A model generated the notes under the pieces. That model saw only the letters and a program-made list of their open reading frames with translations, was not told the origin of the DNA and made no database searches. DNA of 64,000 nucleotides from Nibrella saemangeumensis (GTDB lineage: Bacteria; Bacteroidota; Bacteroidia; Cytophagales; Spirosomataceae): positions 248,001 to 312,000 of the forward strand of contig NZ_BAABHD010000032.1 of NCBI RefSeq assembly GCF_039541915.1. Direction: 5' to 3'. This document shows positions 46,429-55,764 of this stretch, one piece after another (within the stretch, counting starts at the first letter, position 1; each line of letters begins with the position of its first letter). The translations under genes were made by a program, and so were the position numbers.

Positions 46429-46824
46429 ATGCGTATCGATCATCTTGCCATATGGGTCCGCGATCTGGAAGGAATGCGGACCTTCTACGAAACCTACTTT
46501 GGTGCCCGGTCCAACGAGCGGTACTACAATCCCAAAAAGGACTTCTACTCGTATTTTCTGTCGTTCGACGGAGAGGAGACCGTTCGGCTGGAACTAATGA
46601 CGATGTCGGGGATTCCGCCTACCAAAGACGACGCCCTTGCCCAGTTCTCCGGCCTGATCCATTTTGCCATCTCGGTAGGAAGCGAAACTACCGTCGATAC
46701 GCTGACGGAGCGACTGCGGGCCGACGGGTATACCGTTGTTGGTGAACCCCGCTGGACCGGTGATGGCTACTACGAGAGCGTCGTGCTGGACCCGGAGCGG
46801 AACCGCATCGAGATTACCCTGTAA
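46429..46824 (+). CDS. VOC-superfamily (glyoxalase-like) protein
   Basis: A 131-aa single-domain protein from ATG 46429 (MRIDHLAIWVRDLEGMRTFYE); a Met 18 nt upstream is possible. The two beta-alpha-beta-beta-beta halves of the VOC fold are visible. His5 (in DHLAIW), the mid His (LIHFAIS) and the late Glu (ERNRIEI) fit the metal ligands. Such small proteins include glyoxalase I relatives and lyases; the reaction is not readable. It converges on the beta-lactamase-like gene with 11 bp between. Confidence 0.8.
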   Translation: MRIDHLAIWVRDLEGMRTFYETYFGARSNERYYNPKKDFYSYFLSFDGEETVRLELMTMSGIPPTKDDALAQFSGLIHFAISVGSETTVDTLTERLRADGYTVVGEPRWTGDGYYESVVLDPERNRIEITL

Positions 46825-46835
46825 GCGCTAACCGC

Positions 46836-48578
46836 CTACTTGTCTACCACATCATAATCGGTGACCTGTCCGTCGGGGGTCAGGTGGACAATGGCATACC
46901 GCTGACCCGTACCCGTTTGTAGTTTGTAGGCGATTACCTGATCCACCGGGCTCTGGTGGCGTTCAATACCGCGCCCGGTTGTGTTTTCCGCATGGATATA
47001 GGTAAGCGATTTCAGGCCCGTGAGTTCACGGGTACCGCCCGCAAAATCTTTTCGGGCACCGGGCGTGATGCCGGAGGTTTTCTCCAGCGTCGTTCCGCCC
47101 TGAGAAATAGCCTTCAGCGCCGTTTCAATCTGGCGGGTGCGGGCCGGGTCAGGGTCGGCGCCCGGCTTCAGGGTATGGAGCAACGGGCCAATGCGGGGCG
47201 CTTTGCGTTCTCCCCGGCCGTTTTTCCAGATGACTTCCCGCATTTCACCTTTCTCTCCGGGAATAAATGTTACCTGCACATTCCGGTCTGTAGAGACAAA
47301 TTGGGTGGGGGTTTCCGGCACAAACTCTTCATCGGGAAAACCATCGGACAGCGTAACCAACCGGTCTTTTCCAGCCACGAAGGTGATCATCTGGTTGTTA
47401 AATAATTCGTAGCGGCCCTCAAAAGCGAGGAGTTCGCTGGGATTAATCCGGATCGCCGTCGGCTTCGCCGGAGCCGGGTCTGCGTAACCGGCCCAGTGGT
47501 ATTCTTTAGCGATAGCGTCCTGAATCCGGCTCAGCATTCGGGAGTTATCATTGGCATTGATCATGATTACGGCCCCTTGTCCGGACTCAACGCCAGCGGT
47601 CATCAGGGCATCGAACCCTTCGTCCCGTCCGTTGTGCCCAAATCGCATCGAAGCACCTTCGCCTTCCAGAAATACCCCCAGCCCATCGTTATTCTTCTGG
47701 TCGGTGAGCATCTGCTGCGTCATTTGCTGCGTAATGACCCCAACCGGCTTACCGGCAAAGCTGTTCTGAATACTGATGGCAAAACGCGCCAGATCGGTCG
47801 GCGTGGTCCATAAGCCGGCCGCAGCCATCTCGGGGTAAATATGCCAGCGTCCGTTGACCAACTGCCGGTCCCGCAGGTGCCCGGTTGCCGTTATAGCGGC
47901 TTTATCCGCCGGTAGCGGCTGCGCATAGGTGCTCCCGGTCATGCCCAGTGGTTCCAGTACGGCCTCCTGCATGAAGGCCGGAAACGGCCGGCCCGTCACG
48001 TCTTCCATCAGCAACTGCATCACCGTATACCCACCGCCCGAATAACGCCATTGTGTGCCGGGCTCAAAATTCACCCGGACGGGAGCCGTGTTGGCCGGGG
48101 GCGTACCGTCGAGAATCTGCACCAGCGTTGGAAGTGGACTACCTGCTTCATACCCTGGAAATCCGTGTACAGTCAGGCCGGTGGTGTGGCTGAGCAACCC
48201 CCGCAGGGTTACCTTTTTGTCTCTGGTAAACTCATTGTTGGGGACTTTCCAACTGCGCAGTTTGGTATTCACGTCTTCATCCAGCGACAGGTGACCGGCT
48301 TCGACCAGATGCAGCGCCCCCATAGCCGCCACCGACTTGCTGATGGAGCCGGCCTGGAACAGGGTAGCCGTCGTGAGGGGCGTTGTACCGCTTTTGTCGG
48401 TGAATCCGTAGGCTTTGGCTTTTACAATTTTCCCATCCTGAATAATGGCCAGCGACAGGCCCGGTATGTTTCGCTTGCGGAGCTGTTGCCGGATAAACTC
48501 ATCCAGATCATCGGCCTGAACCGGAGGGATGAACAGAAATAGGAAAAAGAGCAGGGCGGAGTGATGGAGCGGACGCAT
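46836..48578 (-). CDS. Exported serine hydrolase, class C beta-lactamase-like
   Basis: A 580-aa exported protein. Start ATG 48578 puts the signal peptide (SALLFFLFLFIPPVQA) first; Met 48584 or 48611 are alternatives. The serine beta-lactamase-like domain has SxxK at residues 78-81 (SISK) and a YSGGGY motif that takes the YxN place. The last 170 residues form an extra beta domain. Proteins like this are peptidases or esterases more often than true beta-lactamases. It is a single-gene unit, adjacent to a decayed TonB-receptor pseudogene. Confidence 0.85.
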   Translation of the reverse strand: MRPLHHSALLFFLFLFIPPVQADDLDEFIRQQLRKRNIPGLSLAIIQDGKIVKAKAYGFTDKSGTTPLTTATLFQAGSISKSVAAMGALHLVEAGHLSLDEDVNTKLRSWKVPNNEFTRDKKVTLRGLLSHTTGLTVHGFPGYEAGSPLPTLVQILDGTPPANTAPVRVNFEPGTQWRYSGGGYTVMQLLMEDVTGRPFPAFMQEAVLEPLGMTGSTYAQPLPADKAAITATGHLRDRQLVNGRWHIYPEMAAAGLWTTPTDLARFAISIQNSFAGKPVGVITQQMTQQMLTDQKNNDGLGVFLEGEGASMRFGHNGRDEGFDALMTAGVESGQGAVIMINANDNSRMLSRIQDAIAKEYHWAGYADPAPAKPTAIRINPSELLAFEGRYELFNNQMITFVAGKDRLVTLSDGFPDEEFVPETPTQFVSTDRNVQVTFIPGEKGEMREVIWKNGRGERKAPRIGPLLHTLKPGADPDPARTRQIETALKAISQGGTTLEKTSGITPGARKDFAGGTRELTGLKSLTYIHAENTTGRGIERHQSPVDQVIAYKLQTGTGQRYAIVHLTPDGQVTDYDVVDK

Positions 48579-48713
48579 GGGCATTGATGGATTTTTGTAA
48601 GGTATGGTCAATATAGGAATCTGGTGTAAATAAATCGATAGCCGGTTAGTAGTAAGGGTCTCATAAAAGCGGTTGATTTTTAAGGTGTTCCATGCAACGC
48701 TCCCGCAAAACAG

Positions 48714-49569
48714 GTGTCGTTTATGGGCTATATGCCGAAAACGCTGGCACCTTTCCGCGTCGTAAGCGGCCAGGTGGTCGAACTGGGCGTGATCAAACTC
48801 AACCAGGCCGTTAAGAATTTAGCGGAGGTGACCGTGACGGAACAGAAGATGCTGTTTGAGGAAAAGTCGGACCGGATGGTGTACAATGCCGAAAAAGACA
48901 TCAGCATCAAGGGGGAGACGCCACCGATGTGCTCCGGAAAATTCCGTCGGTCGCCGTCGATATTGAAGGTAATGTGCAGCTTCGGGGCAGCGCCAATATC
49001 AAAGTACTCATCAACAATAAGCCCTCCAGCGTCATGGCCCGCAGCATCTCGGAGGCCCTGAAACAAATCCCGGCCGACATCATCAAGCAGGTCGAAGTGA
49101 TTACCTCGCCCTCCGCCAAATACGATGCCGAAGGGACGGCGGGCATCATCAACATCAAAGCGCCGAACTGAAGACCCGGAACGCCGACTGGATGTACCGC
49201 TTCAACCTGAATTCGAGCGTCGATTTCGGCAAAGGCTTTAAGGCCCAGCTCTTCGGTTTCTATAATTCGGCCAGGGTTACGTTGCAGGGTAAGTATGGCG
49301 CTTTTGGCTTTTACAACATCGTTGTTCAGAAAGAAATCCTGAAGAAAAAGGGAAGCATCGGTTTTGGATACGACAATCCGTTCAACGAGACCATCCGGTG
49401 GAGTAACCAGTTTGTCGGCCCCAATTTTTTGCAAGTCTAGGACATGGCCATGTACCGTCGGGGCTGGCGGCTGAACCTCAAATATGAATTCGGGAAAATG
49501 AACGGCACTCCACGGCAGAAGAAGCGGATTAATAATGACGATAAAAAAGCCGGTGAAGGCAACAATTGA
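48714..49569 (+). pseudogene. Degraded outer-membrane TonB-dependent-receptor-type gene
   Basis: Three frames together read as the N-terminal carboxypeptidase-regulatory and plug part of an outer-membrane beta-barrel family protein. The first ends with DISIKG at 48911-48915; restoring one G in the G5 run joins it to DVLRKIPSVAVDIEGNVQLRG in the next frame (visible from 48929). The second frame ends after INIK at 49171; the barrel then resumes in a third frame at ELKTRNADWMYRF, so a large part of the barrel is missing. An in-frame TAG at 49438-49440 interrupts the final strand (MYRRGWRLNLKYEFGK). Functional copies run to about 800 residues. Confidence 0.85.
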
Positions 49570-50069
49570 CCGGGTTAAGTAGGATGCTTATTGCGTTACG
49601 GGGCCCTGATGTTGAAATCGGGCCGGGCTGCGCTATTACCGGTTCAGGTGTATCATTAAAGAGCCAACTGCGTAAAACGGTTTATCGCCTTTACACACAT
49701 CGAACGTATGGTTGACCAGGTTAGTCCCGACCTCAGGGTAGGCAATAGTAGCCTAAACGCTTTAAGAAAACTTGCTTGTATCCCCTCGCCGGTTGTGACC
49801 TGTTTCTGTGAAATCTGCTTAAATTATTTACCGTTAAATAATAACATACAGTTTAATTTGTGTTTATTTATTCTACAGTATACTTTTTCCAAGCTTTTGA
49901 AAACTCATTAAAATTCTACCTTTTCGGCCTGCGTCCTTGTCTGTCGGATAACGCAGCTTATAAGTGTTTTGCCCGCTTACTTATCTGTGTGAACGCATCC
50001 TTAACCTGATGCGCTTTTATTCGGTACGCGTTTTCAGTTGGTTATCACCCCATTGCCAAGCGTAACCTA
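49570..50069. other. 500-bp gene-free region before the injection cluster
   Basis: AT-richer than its flanks, especially 49820-49920. It includes an 8-bp inverted repeat, attattta (49823-49830) and taaataat (49835-49842). A 67-codon frame at 49708-49911 has no family features and I do not call it. The region should hold the promoter of the contractile injection operon, but I see no exact TAnnTTTG box. Confidence 0.6.
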
Positions 50070-50660
50070 ATGATAGATAAAGCATTGGTTTTCCTGGAAA
50101 AGGAGGTAAACAATTACTTCGATGCCCGGTTTGGTCCCAGTACCCAGAAATGGGTTACGCTGGGTAATATTGCCAAACTGGACGATGGCAGTAATGGCGG
50201 AGGAGGAGGCAACGACAACAACGCCCGCGCCATGCTAAGCCTGGTGAATCTCGAAGAAGACCGCATTGCCAAAAATCCGGAGAACTTCTTCCGTACCGCC
50301 GATGGTATCGCCTACCGTAACCCCAGAATTCTGCTGAACCTGTACGTGCTGTTTTCGGTGACGATCAGTAATTACGTACAGGGGCTGCAAACCTTATCGT
50401 TTATTATCCAGTGTTTTCAGAGCAACCGCGTGTTCGAATCGGCCACTTATCCGCTGCTCGACCCGTCGCTTGAAAAGCTTACCCTTGATTTATACACCCT
50501 GAATTTTGAACAGGTAAATCACCTTTGGAGCACGCTCGGCGGCAAATACCTGCCCTCGGTTTTGTATAAAGTGCGCATGGTGGGTATAGAAGATCTGGAT
50601 AAACAGGTGGGAGGTGACCTGATTCGGGAAATCGTGCTAACCGAGAAACTAATTCAGTAA
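50070..50660 (+). CDS. eCIS DUF4255 (Pvc16/Afp16-like) tail terminator protein
   Basis: A 196-aa protein of the DUF4255/Pvc16_N family, the cap that ends tail growth in Afp/PVC-type particles. Typical features: the opening MIDKALVFLEKEVNNYF, a Gly/Asn linker with GGGGGNDNN near residue 50, and RNPRILLNLYVLFSVT (about residues 86-101). It is the first gene of the rightward injection-system operon and is followed by an unrecognised 395-aa protein after 4 bp. Confidence 0.9.
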   Translation: MIDKALVFLEKEVNNYFDARFGPSTQKWVTLGNIAKLDDGSNGGGGGNDNNARAMLSLVNLEEDRIAKNPENFFRTADGIAYRNPRILLNLYVLFSVTISNYVQGLQTLSFIIQCFQSNRVFESATYPLLDPSLEKLTLDLYTLNFEQVNHLWSTLGGKYLPSVLYKVRMVGIEDLDKQVGGDLIREIVLTEKLIQ

Positions 50661-50664
50661 GGCC

Positions 50665-51852
50665 ATGCGCTACCGGGAGCTATTTACCGTCGAGGTGCTG
50701 CACGACTACTTTGCCGACCACAAAGCCAGGAGCATCCTGTTTACGCCCACTCCTGACTGTGAAAAGGTAATGACCGGGGCTGGGTTGAGAATCAAGTCGT
50801 TCGGCAATAAGCTTTACGTGATCGTCCGCACGGAAGATGATCTGGAACCGTTTCAGCCGCTCCCGCAGCCAGGTTTGCTGAGCTTCTACATGCAGTCGGG
50901 TGATGGTGACTTTTTTCAGTATAGTAATCTGCCGCTCAACGGGGCATCTGGTAGCCGGTTCTATTTTCAGAATACCGAAGCGGCCGTAGTGGATGGCATA
51001 AAGTACCTGCACGGGCTACACCCGGTATTTGATAACTCAAAGGCTTATACCGTCGGACAGTTTGTGATGAGTCCCGCTGGAGAGTGCCACGAGTGCCTGG
51101 TCAATCTGGCACCTGGCACGTCGTCGCTGGGTAATGCTGCGCACTGGCACCAGGTGGGAAAGGTCGCCTATGTCGATCAAGCCCATAGTCAAACGTTTAC
51201 GGGAACCGTAACCAACGTGCCTGTAAGTCCGGCCGCGGCCCAGGTAACGGTTGAGGTGTTTGGGCGAAACGATACCGACCTGCAACTTAACCAGCTTCGG
51301 CATAGTCAAACGTGGGTTTACGAGGCACCCGTATCGACACAGGCTGTATCCTTTGCCGGCTTACCCGAAGGACTGTATAAACTGCGGATAAACGGCGTCG
51401 ACCACCTGCGCTATTATACCGCTGACCGGCTCTCGGCTGATAACATCGGACTAATTCAGATTTTTACGAATGATACCGTACCGGCCGATTACCGGCTGCT
51501 GGACGCGACGGGGCAATTTCGGAGCCCGGTATTTACCATCCGTATGGCACCCGTCAGCCCACTTTGGCAATATGTGGCCCGCACGGGTGCGGTAAAAAAA
51601 GTGTATGACGAAGCGGCCGGTGGTATCGAGTTTGAACCGGCGGGTAGGTTTGCCTTCCGCAGCAAACTACCCGTACGTTTACAGGAGAAGCCATACGACA
51701 AAATTGCGCTGGAGTTCAATAGCTCCGACCCGCTGGACCCGGCCCAGAAAATAGATATTAAAAAGCTGAGTGTGCCGGGCTACCGCAACAAGCGAACCGT
51801 CCGGAAAGATGATACCGATTATCCCATTTCCGAAATCTATCTCAACTACTAA
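50665..51852 (+). CDS. Unrecognised eCIS-cluster protein
   Basis: A 395-aa protein that I do not recognise. No signal peptide or membrane helix. Residues 1-120 look globular (RYRELFTVEVLHDYF, then FYMQSGDGDFFQYSNL). Residues about 125-160 read like a small chitin-binding-type module: FDNSKAYTVGQFVM, then aromatic and Gly spacing ending in AAHWHQVG. Residues 170-395 are beta-rich with an Ig-like stretch (VSFAGLPEGLYKLRING). It lies between the DUF4255 cap and the sheath gene with gaps of 4 and 15 bp, so it is likely a structural part, perhaps a cap-associated or surface-binding protein. That role is inferred from place alone. Confidence 0.75.
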   Translation: MRYRELFTVEVLHDYFADHKARSILFTPTPDCEKVMTGAGLRIKSFGNKLYVIVRTEDDLEPFQPLPQPGLLSFYMQSGDGDFFQYSNLPLNGASGSRFYFQNTEAAVVDGIKYLHGLHPVFDNSKAYTVGQFVMSPAGECHECLVNLAPGTSSLGNAAHWHQVGKVAYVDQAHSQTFTGTVTNVPVSPAAAQVTVEVFGRNDTDLQLNQLRHSQTWVYEAPVSTQAVSFAGLPEGLYKLRINGVDHLRYYTADRLSADNIGLIQIFTNDTVPADYRLLDATGQFRSPVFTIRMAPVSPLWQYVARTGAVKKVYDEAAGGIEFEPAGRFAFRSKLPVRLQEKPYDKIALEFNSSDPLDPAQKIDIKKLSVPGYRNKRTVRKDDTDYPISEIYLNY

Positions 51853-51867
51853 CGCTGACAAACCACC

Positions 51868-53925
51868 ATGGCTACCGTCTACAAAACACCAGGGGTGTAC
51901 GTGGAAGAAATTCCGAAACTGCCGCCTTCGGTGGCGCAGGTCGAAACGGCGATTCCGGCCTTTATCGGCTACACCGCCAAAGCCGAGAAACTGGGCGAAA
52001 ATCTGCTGATGAAACCTACGCGGCTGAGTTCGTTATTGGAGTTTATGCAGTATTTCGGGGGGGACAAAATTCCCGGCGATATCGATGTGGTGGTGGATGC
52101 TGCCAACAACTACGCTGTGACCGAGGTAACGGTAGCCAACACGGAGCGGTATTTCATGTTTGATGGCCTGCGTACGTTCTTCGACAATGGCGGGGGCGAC
52201 TGCTATATCATATCGGTGGGATTGTTTGGTGCGGCACCGGCCATCGGCGACGATACCACCGGTTTTCAGGGAGGTTTACGGGCGTTGGAGAAAATAGACG
52301 AGCCAACCTTAATTCTGTTCCCCGACGCCTGCCGGATGGTGCTGAACGCCGATGACCCCAACCTGTATTCACTGCAACAGCAAGCCTTGCAGCAGTGCGC
52401 CAAACTACAGGACCGCTTCGGCGTATTCGACCTGAAAGAGAACCTGACGGGCCCACTGGTAAATGCCGACGCGAATCAGGAGAATGCGGTGACTAACTTC
52501 CGCAACAACATTGGCATCAACAACCTGAAATATGGCGCAGCCTACACACCCTGGATCTATACAACCTACCCGCGGGACGTTGACTTTAACACGTTCAGTG
52601 GGAATGTGACCTCGGGTGGTAGTCCGGTCGATTTAGGTACCGTCACTTCAGACGCTACGTTGAATGAGCTGGTATCGGTAACAAATCAGGCGTTTACTCA
52701 AATCACCAACTCGCAAACCATTATCAACAACATTCGTCGGGCTGACCCGGCTACGGGTAACCCCGATGGTACTGGTAGCGACAGTGTCAGGACGATTAAG
52801 GATAAATTCGCCGAGTTCAAGCGGGCCGTGGATACGGCTACCGACTCGGCCGGAGCTAAAGCAGCGCTGGATATTTTAATGAACTTCAGCCGGAAATCGT
52901 TGCTGGCGTTCCAGGCGTTGAGTACGCAGTTTACCGGTGAGTTGCTCAATAGCCTGAATGCCTACGCGGCCTCGCCGACACTCTGGCGGGGCAGTGCGGT
53001 GGGACTAATTGGCATTGACAAGAATACCGATGTGCTGGCCCTGACCGAGGAGGCCGATGTACCAGCACTGTACCCCGCCGTTAATGCGGTCTGGCTAGGT
53101 CTGGCCGATGCGGCCGCGGTTGCCGCGTCTACCAAAGACTATGGTGACTCGGCTACGGTGGCCAATCACCCGGCTATGGGCCGGCTCATTGCGCTTGATG
53201 TTCAGGCCGAATTTGATAAGCTGGCAGCCTTTGCCGAATCTATAACCAATACCGTTAATACCTACAAAAAGACGGCCCAGGATAATCTCTACGAGCGGCA
53301 CACCATCATCGGCAACATCGTCAAAAACATCAAGAAAGAACTGAGCAGGATTCCGCCCAGCGGAGCCGTGGTGGGGGTATACGCCCGCGTCGACAACGCC
53401 CGCGGGGTATGGAAAGCGCCGGCCAATGAAAGCCTGAATTCGGTGCTGGGGCCGTCGGTGAACATCAGTCACGAGGAGCAGGCTAACCTGAACGTTGATG
53501 CCGTAGCGGGCAAGTCTATCAATGCAATCCGGGCCTTTACGGGTAAGGGTACGCTGGTGTGGGGTGCCCGCACGCTGGCTGGTAACGATAATGAGTGGCG
53601 CTACGTGAGCGTAAGACGGTTCTTCAACATGGTGGAGGAAAGCTGCAAAAAAGCGACGGAGCCGTTCGTATTTGAACCCAACGACGCCAACACCTGGATC
53701 AAGGTGCAGGCCATGATTGAGAACTTCCTGACGAATCTCTGGCGGCAGGGGGCGTTGCAGGGGGCCAAGCCCGAACATGCCTTTTACGTAGCAATCGGCC
53801 TGGGCAAGACCATGACGGCGCTGGATATTCTGGAAGGGCGGATGATTGTGGAAATCGGCATGGCCGTAGTGCGTCCGGCCGAGTTTATCATCCTTCAGTT
53901 CTCCCACAAAATGGCCGAGTCTTAA
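51868..53925 (+). CDS. eCIS contractile tail sheath protein
   Basis: A 685-aa sheath subunit. The N-terminus TPGVYVEEIPKLPPSVAQVE is the family hallmark, and the conserved C-terminal domain holds GKGTLVWGARTL, NEWRYVSVRRFFNMV and KPEHAFYVAIG. Its contraction drives the inner tube into a target. Afp-type clusters encode several sheath paralogs; here there is only one, as in the smaller MAC/AlgoCIS-type systems. The middle 250 residues are Thr/Asp-rich and variable, probably the exposed surface. Confidence 0.95.
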   Translation: MATVYKTPGVYVEEIPKLPPSVAQVETAIPAFIGYTAKAEKLGENLLMKPTRLSSLLEFMQYFGGDKIPGDIDVVVDAANNYAVTEVTVANTERYFMFDGLRTFFDNGGGDCYIISVGLFGAAPAIGDDTTGFQGGLRALEKIDEPTLILFPDACRMVLNADDPNLYSLQQQALQQCAKLQDRFGVFDLKENLTGPLVNADANQENAVTNFRNNIGINNLKYGAAYTPWIYTTYPRDVDFNTFSGNVTSGGSPVDLGTVTSDATLNELVSVTNQAFTQITNSQTIINNIRRADPATGNPDGTGSDSVRTIKDKFAEFKRAVDTATDSAGAKAALDILMNFSRKSLLAFQALSTQFTGELLNSLNAYAASPTLWRGSAVGLIGIDKNTDVLALTEEADVPALYPAVNAVWLGLADAAAVAASTKDYGDSATVANHPAMGRLIALDVQAEFDKLAAFAESITNTVNTYKKTAQDNLYERHTIIGNIVKNIKKELSRIPPSGAVVGVYARVDNARGVWKAPANESLNSVLGPSVNISHEEQANLNVDAVAGKSINAIRAFTGKGTLVWGARTLAGNDNEWRYVSVRRFFNMVEESCKKATEPFVFEPNDANTWIKVQAMIENFLTNLWRQGALQGAKPEHAFYVAIGLGKTMTALDILEGRMIVEIGMAVVRPAEFIILQFSHKMAES

Positions 53926-53967
53926 CGTATTCACTTTTAACTCATCACTCCTAACGCTTAACTGAGC

Positions 53968-54399
53968 ATGGCAGCAACCTACCCTTTAGCCAAATTTCAC
54001 TTCCTGGTCGACTGGAACGGCAGCAAAGTTGGCTTCACCGAAGTGACCGGCCTCGATATGCAGGTGGAGGTCATTGAATACCGGGAAGGCAGCAGTCCCG
54101 AATACTCCAAAATCAAGATGCCGGGTTTGCAGAAATACAGCAACATTACCCTCAAGCGCGGTACGTTCAGCGGGGATAAGGAATTTTATGCCTGGATGCG
54201 CACCGTGAACCTGAACACCGTAGAGCGCCGGGATGTAACTATCAGCCTGCTGAATGAGAACCACGAGCCTGTTATCACCTGGCGGGTGCGTAATGCCTTC
54301 CCGGCCAAAGTACAGGCCAGTGACCTGAAAGCCGATGGTAACGAAGTTGCCATTGAAACGCTGGAGCTGGCCCACGAAGGATTGACAATCGTGGATTGA
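53968..54399 (+). CDS. eCIS inner tube protein 1
   Basis: A 143-aa tube subunit of the T4 gp19-like family (Afp1-type). Marks: FHFLVDWNGSKVGFTEVTGL, KMPGLQKYSNITLKRG and the ISLLNENHEPVITWRVRNAFP strand. Rings of this protein form the conduit inside the sheath. A 42-bp low-complexity gap separates it from the sheath gene. A second tube paralog follows after 17 bp. Confidence 0.93.
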   Translation: MAATYPLAKFHFLVDWNGSKVGFTEVTGLDMQVEVIEYREGSSPEYSKIKMPGLQKYSNITLKRGTFSGDKEFYAWMRTVNLNTVERRDVTISLLNENHEPVITWRVRNAFPAKVQASDLKADGNEVAIETLELAHEGLTIVD

Positions 54400-54416
54400 T
54401 AAAAAATTGAAAGTGT

Positions 54417-54884
54417 ATGGCCGAAGCAAACAAGCCCGTAGCGGGTGGGTATTATCCGCCCGTAGGCTTTCACTTTCGGGTGGTGTTTCTCGGGCTGGGC
54501 AACGACAACGACCAGCGGTTTCAGTCGGTGAGCGGATTGAACGTGGAGTTTGACGTGGAGACGGTTAAGGAAGGGGGTGAAAACCGGTTTGAGCACAAGC
54601 TGCCGGGCCGGGCCAAGTACCCTGACTTGTCGTTGAAACGCGGACTGCTTAAAGACTCCAGCGTGATTGCCTGGTGCCGCAACGCGCTGAAGAACCGGGA
54701 AATTGAACCGGCTACGCTGGAAGTCAGCCTGCTGAACGAGAACCACGATCCGCTGATAACCTGGAAAGTATTTAACGCGTGGCCGCGCAAGTGGAGCGTG
54801 AGCGATTTCAACGCGGGTGAAAACGCCGTCGTGGTCGAAACGCTCGATCTGTGTTATAGCTACTTCAACGTTGAAACGTCCTGA
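54417..54884 (+). CDS. eCIS inner tube protein 2 (Afp5-like)
   Basis: A 155-aa paralog of the preceding tube protein: FHFRVVFLGLGNDNDQRFQS, then GRAKYPDLSLKRGLLKDSS and VSLLNENHDPLITWKVFNAWP. In related particles the second tube protein caps or adapts the tube near the baseplate. It is followed by DUF5908 after 2 bp. Confidence 0.9.
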   Translation: MAEANKPVAGGYYPPVGFHFRVVFLGLGNDNDQRFQSVSGLNVEFDVETVKEGGENRFEHKLPGRAKYPDLSLKRGLLKDSSVIAWCRNALKNREIEPATLEVSLLNENHDPLITWKVFNAWPRKWSVSDFNAGENAVVVETLDLCYSYFNVETS

Positions 54885-54886
54885 GT

Positions 54887-55072
54887 ATGCCCGTTGAGAT
54901 TCGTGAACTGACCATTAAGGTGAGCGTTAACCAGCCGCGCCAGACCGGTGGGGAGGGAAGTAGCAGCCAGCCCGCCGACGAGGGGGCTACTAACCAGCCG
55001 TCGTCTGATAAAGTGGTGGCTGATGCCGTAGAGCAGGTATTGGAAATCCTTAAATATAAAGAAGAACGCTGA
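54887..55072 (+). CDS. DUF5908-family small eCIS protein
   Basis: A 61-aa protein opening MPVEIRELTIKVSV, the family signature of DUF5908. It then has a Gly/Ser/Gln-rich linker and a C-terminal helix ending VEQVLEILKYKEER. Its role is unknown; it is found between tube and LysM-type genes in Bacteroidota injection clusters. The stop overlaps the next start by one base. Confidence 0.8.
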   Translation: MPVEIRELTIKVSVNQPRQTGGEGSSSQPADEGATNQPSSDKVVADAVEQVLEILKYKEER

Positions 55073-55764
55073 TGCCCGCCGGACAACTCGAGAAGCTGAA
55101 AATAATTGGTTTCAAAGACTCCACCTACAATGACCCGCCAGAGGGCATGGAGACCTTTGAAGCGATGCTGAACCCTGAATCCTACACGCTCGACTATAAA
55201 GTGGAGTACCAGGATGCGCAGGGGCAGGGTGCCAGTACGGCACAGCAACGGTTTACCGTCAAGAAACCGGAAGAGTTCTCGTTTGAACTGCTCATCGACA
55301 GCACCGGTATTGTCGACAATAATCCGCGTGAATCCATCGAAGACGACATTATCAAACTGCGCGACCTGCTGCTGAAGTACGAAGGCGACATTCACGAACC
55401 CAAGCATTTCAAAGTCGTGTGGGGTAGTCTGCTGTTCAAAGGCCGGTGCACCGGGTTGAACATCAACATCAAGTTGTTCAACCCGGATGGCAAACCCATT
55501 CGGGCCATATGTAAAATTAGTTTCAAAGGCAGTGTGGAGGATAACCTCCGCACGGCTACTGAACGTCGGCGCTCGCCCGACCTGACCCATTACCGACTGG
55601 TGAAAGCCGGCGACACACTACCCATGCTTTGTTACCAGATTTACGGCCACTCTGGCTACTACCTCCAGGTAGCGCGGGTGAATAAACTGGCCAACTTTCG
55701 ACAACTGGTACCCGGTCAGGAACTACAGTTTCCACCGCTTGAGAAAAACACCCCTGTGCGATGA
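55072..55764 (+). CDS. eCIS LysM-type tube/baseplate protein (Afp7-like)
   Basis: A 230-aa protein. The N-terminal 150 residues carry EAMLNPESYTLDYKVEY, a mark of the CIS tube-protein family, and a LysM-like domain ends the chain (HYRLVKAGDTLPMLCYQIYG, then VNKLANFRQLVPGQELQFPP). It links the tube to the spike in Afp-like baseplates. Its stop overlaps the spike gene start by 4 nt (ATGA at 55761), as expected for coupled subunits. Confidence 0.92.
   Translation: MPAGQLEKLKIIGFKDSTYNDPPEGMETFEAMLNPESYTLDYKVEYQDAQGQGASTAQQRFTVKKPEEFSFELLIDSTGIVDNNPRESIEDDIIKLRDLLLKYEGDIHEPKHFKVVWGSLLFKGRCTGLNINIKLFNPDGKPIRAICKISFKGSVEDNLRTATERRRSPDLTHYRLVKAGDTLPMLCYQIYGHSGYYLQVARVNKLANFRQLVPGQELQFPPLEKNTPVR

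Noticed and set aside
4784..49868. An identical 15-mer taatttgtgtttatt upstream of the nucleoside hydrolase (4784-4798) and of the injection cluster (49854-49868)
   Set aside because: Tempting as a shared promoter, but one AT-rich 15-mer pair is expected by chance in 64 kb, and neither has the exact TAnnTTTG spacing.
49708..49911. A 67-codon frame in the gap before the injection cluster
   Set aside because: AT-rich, no recognisable domain; more likely part of the promoter region.
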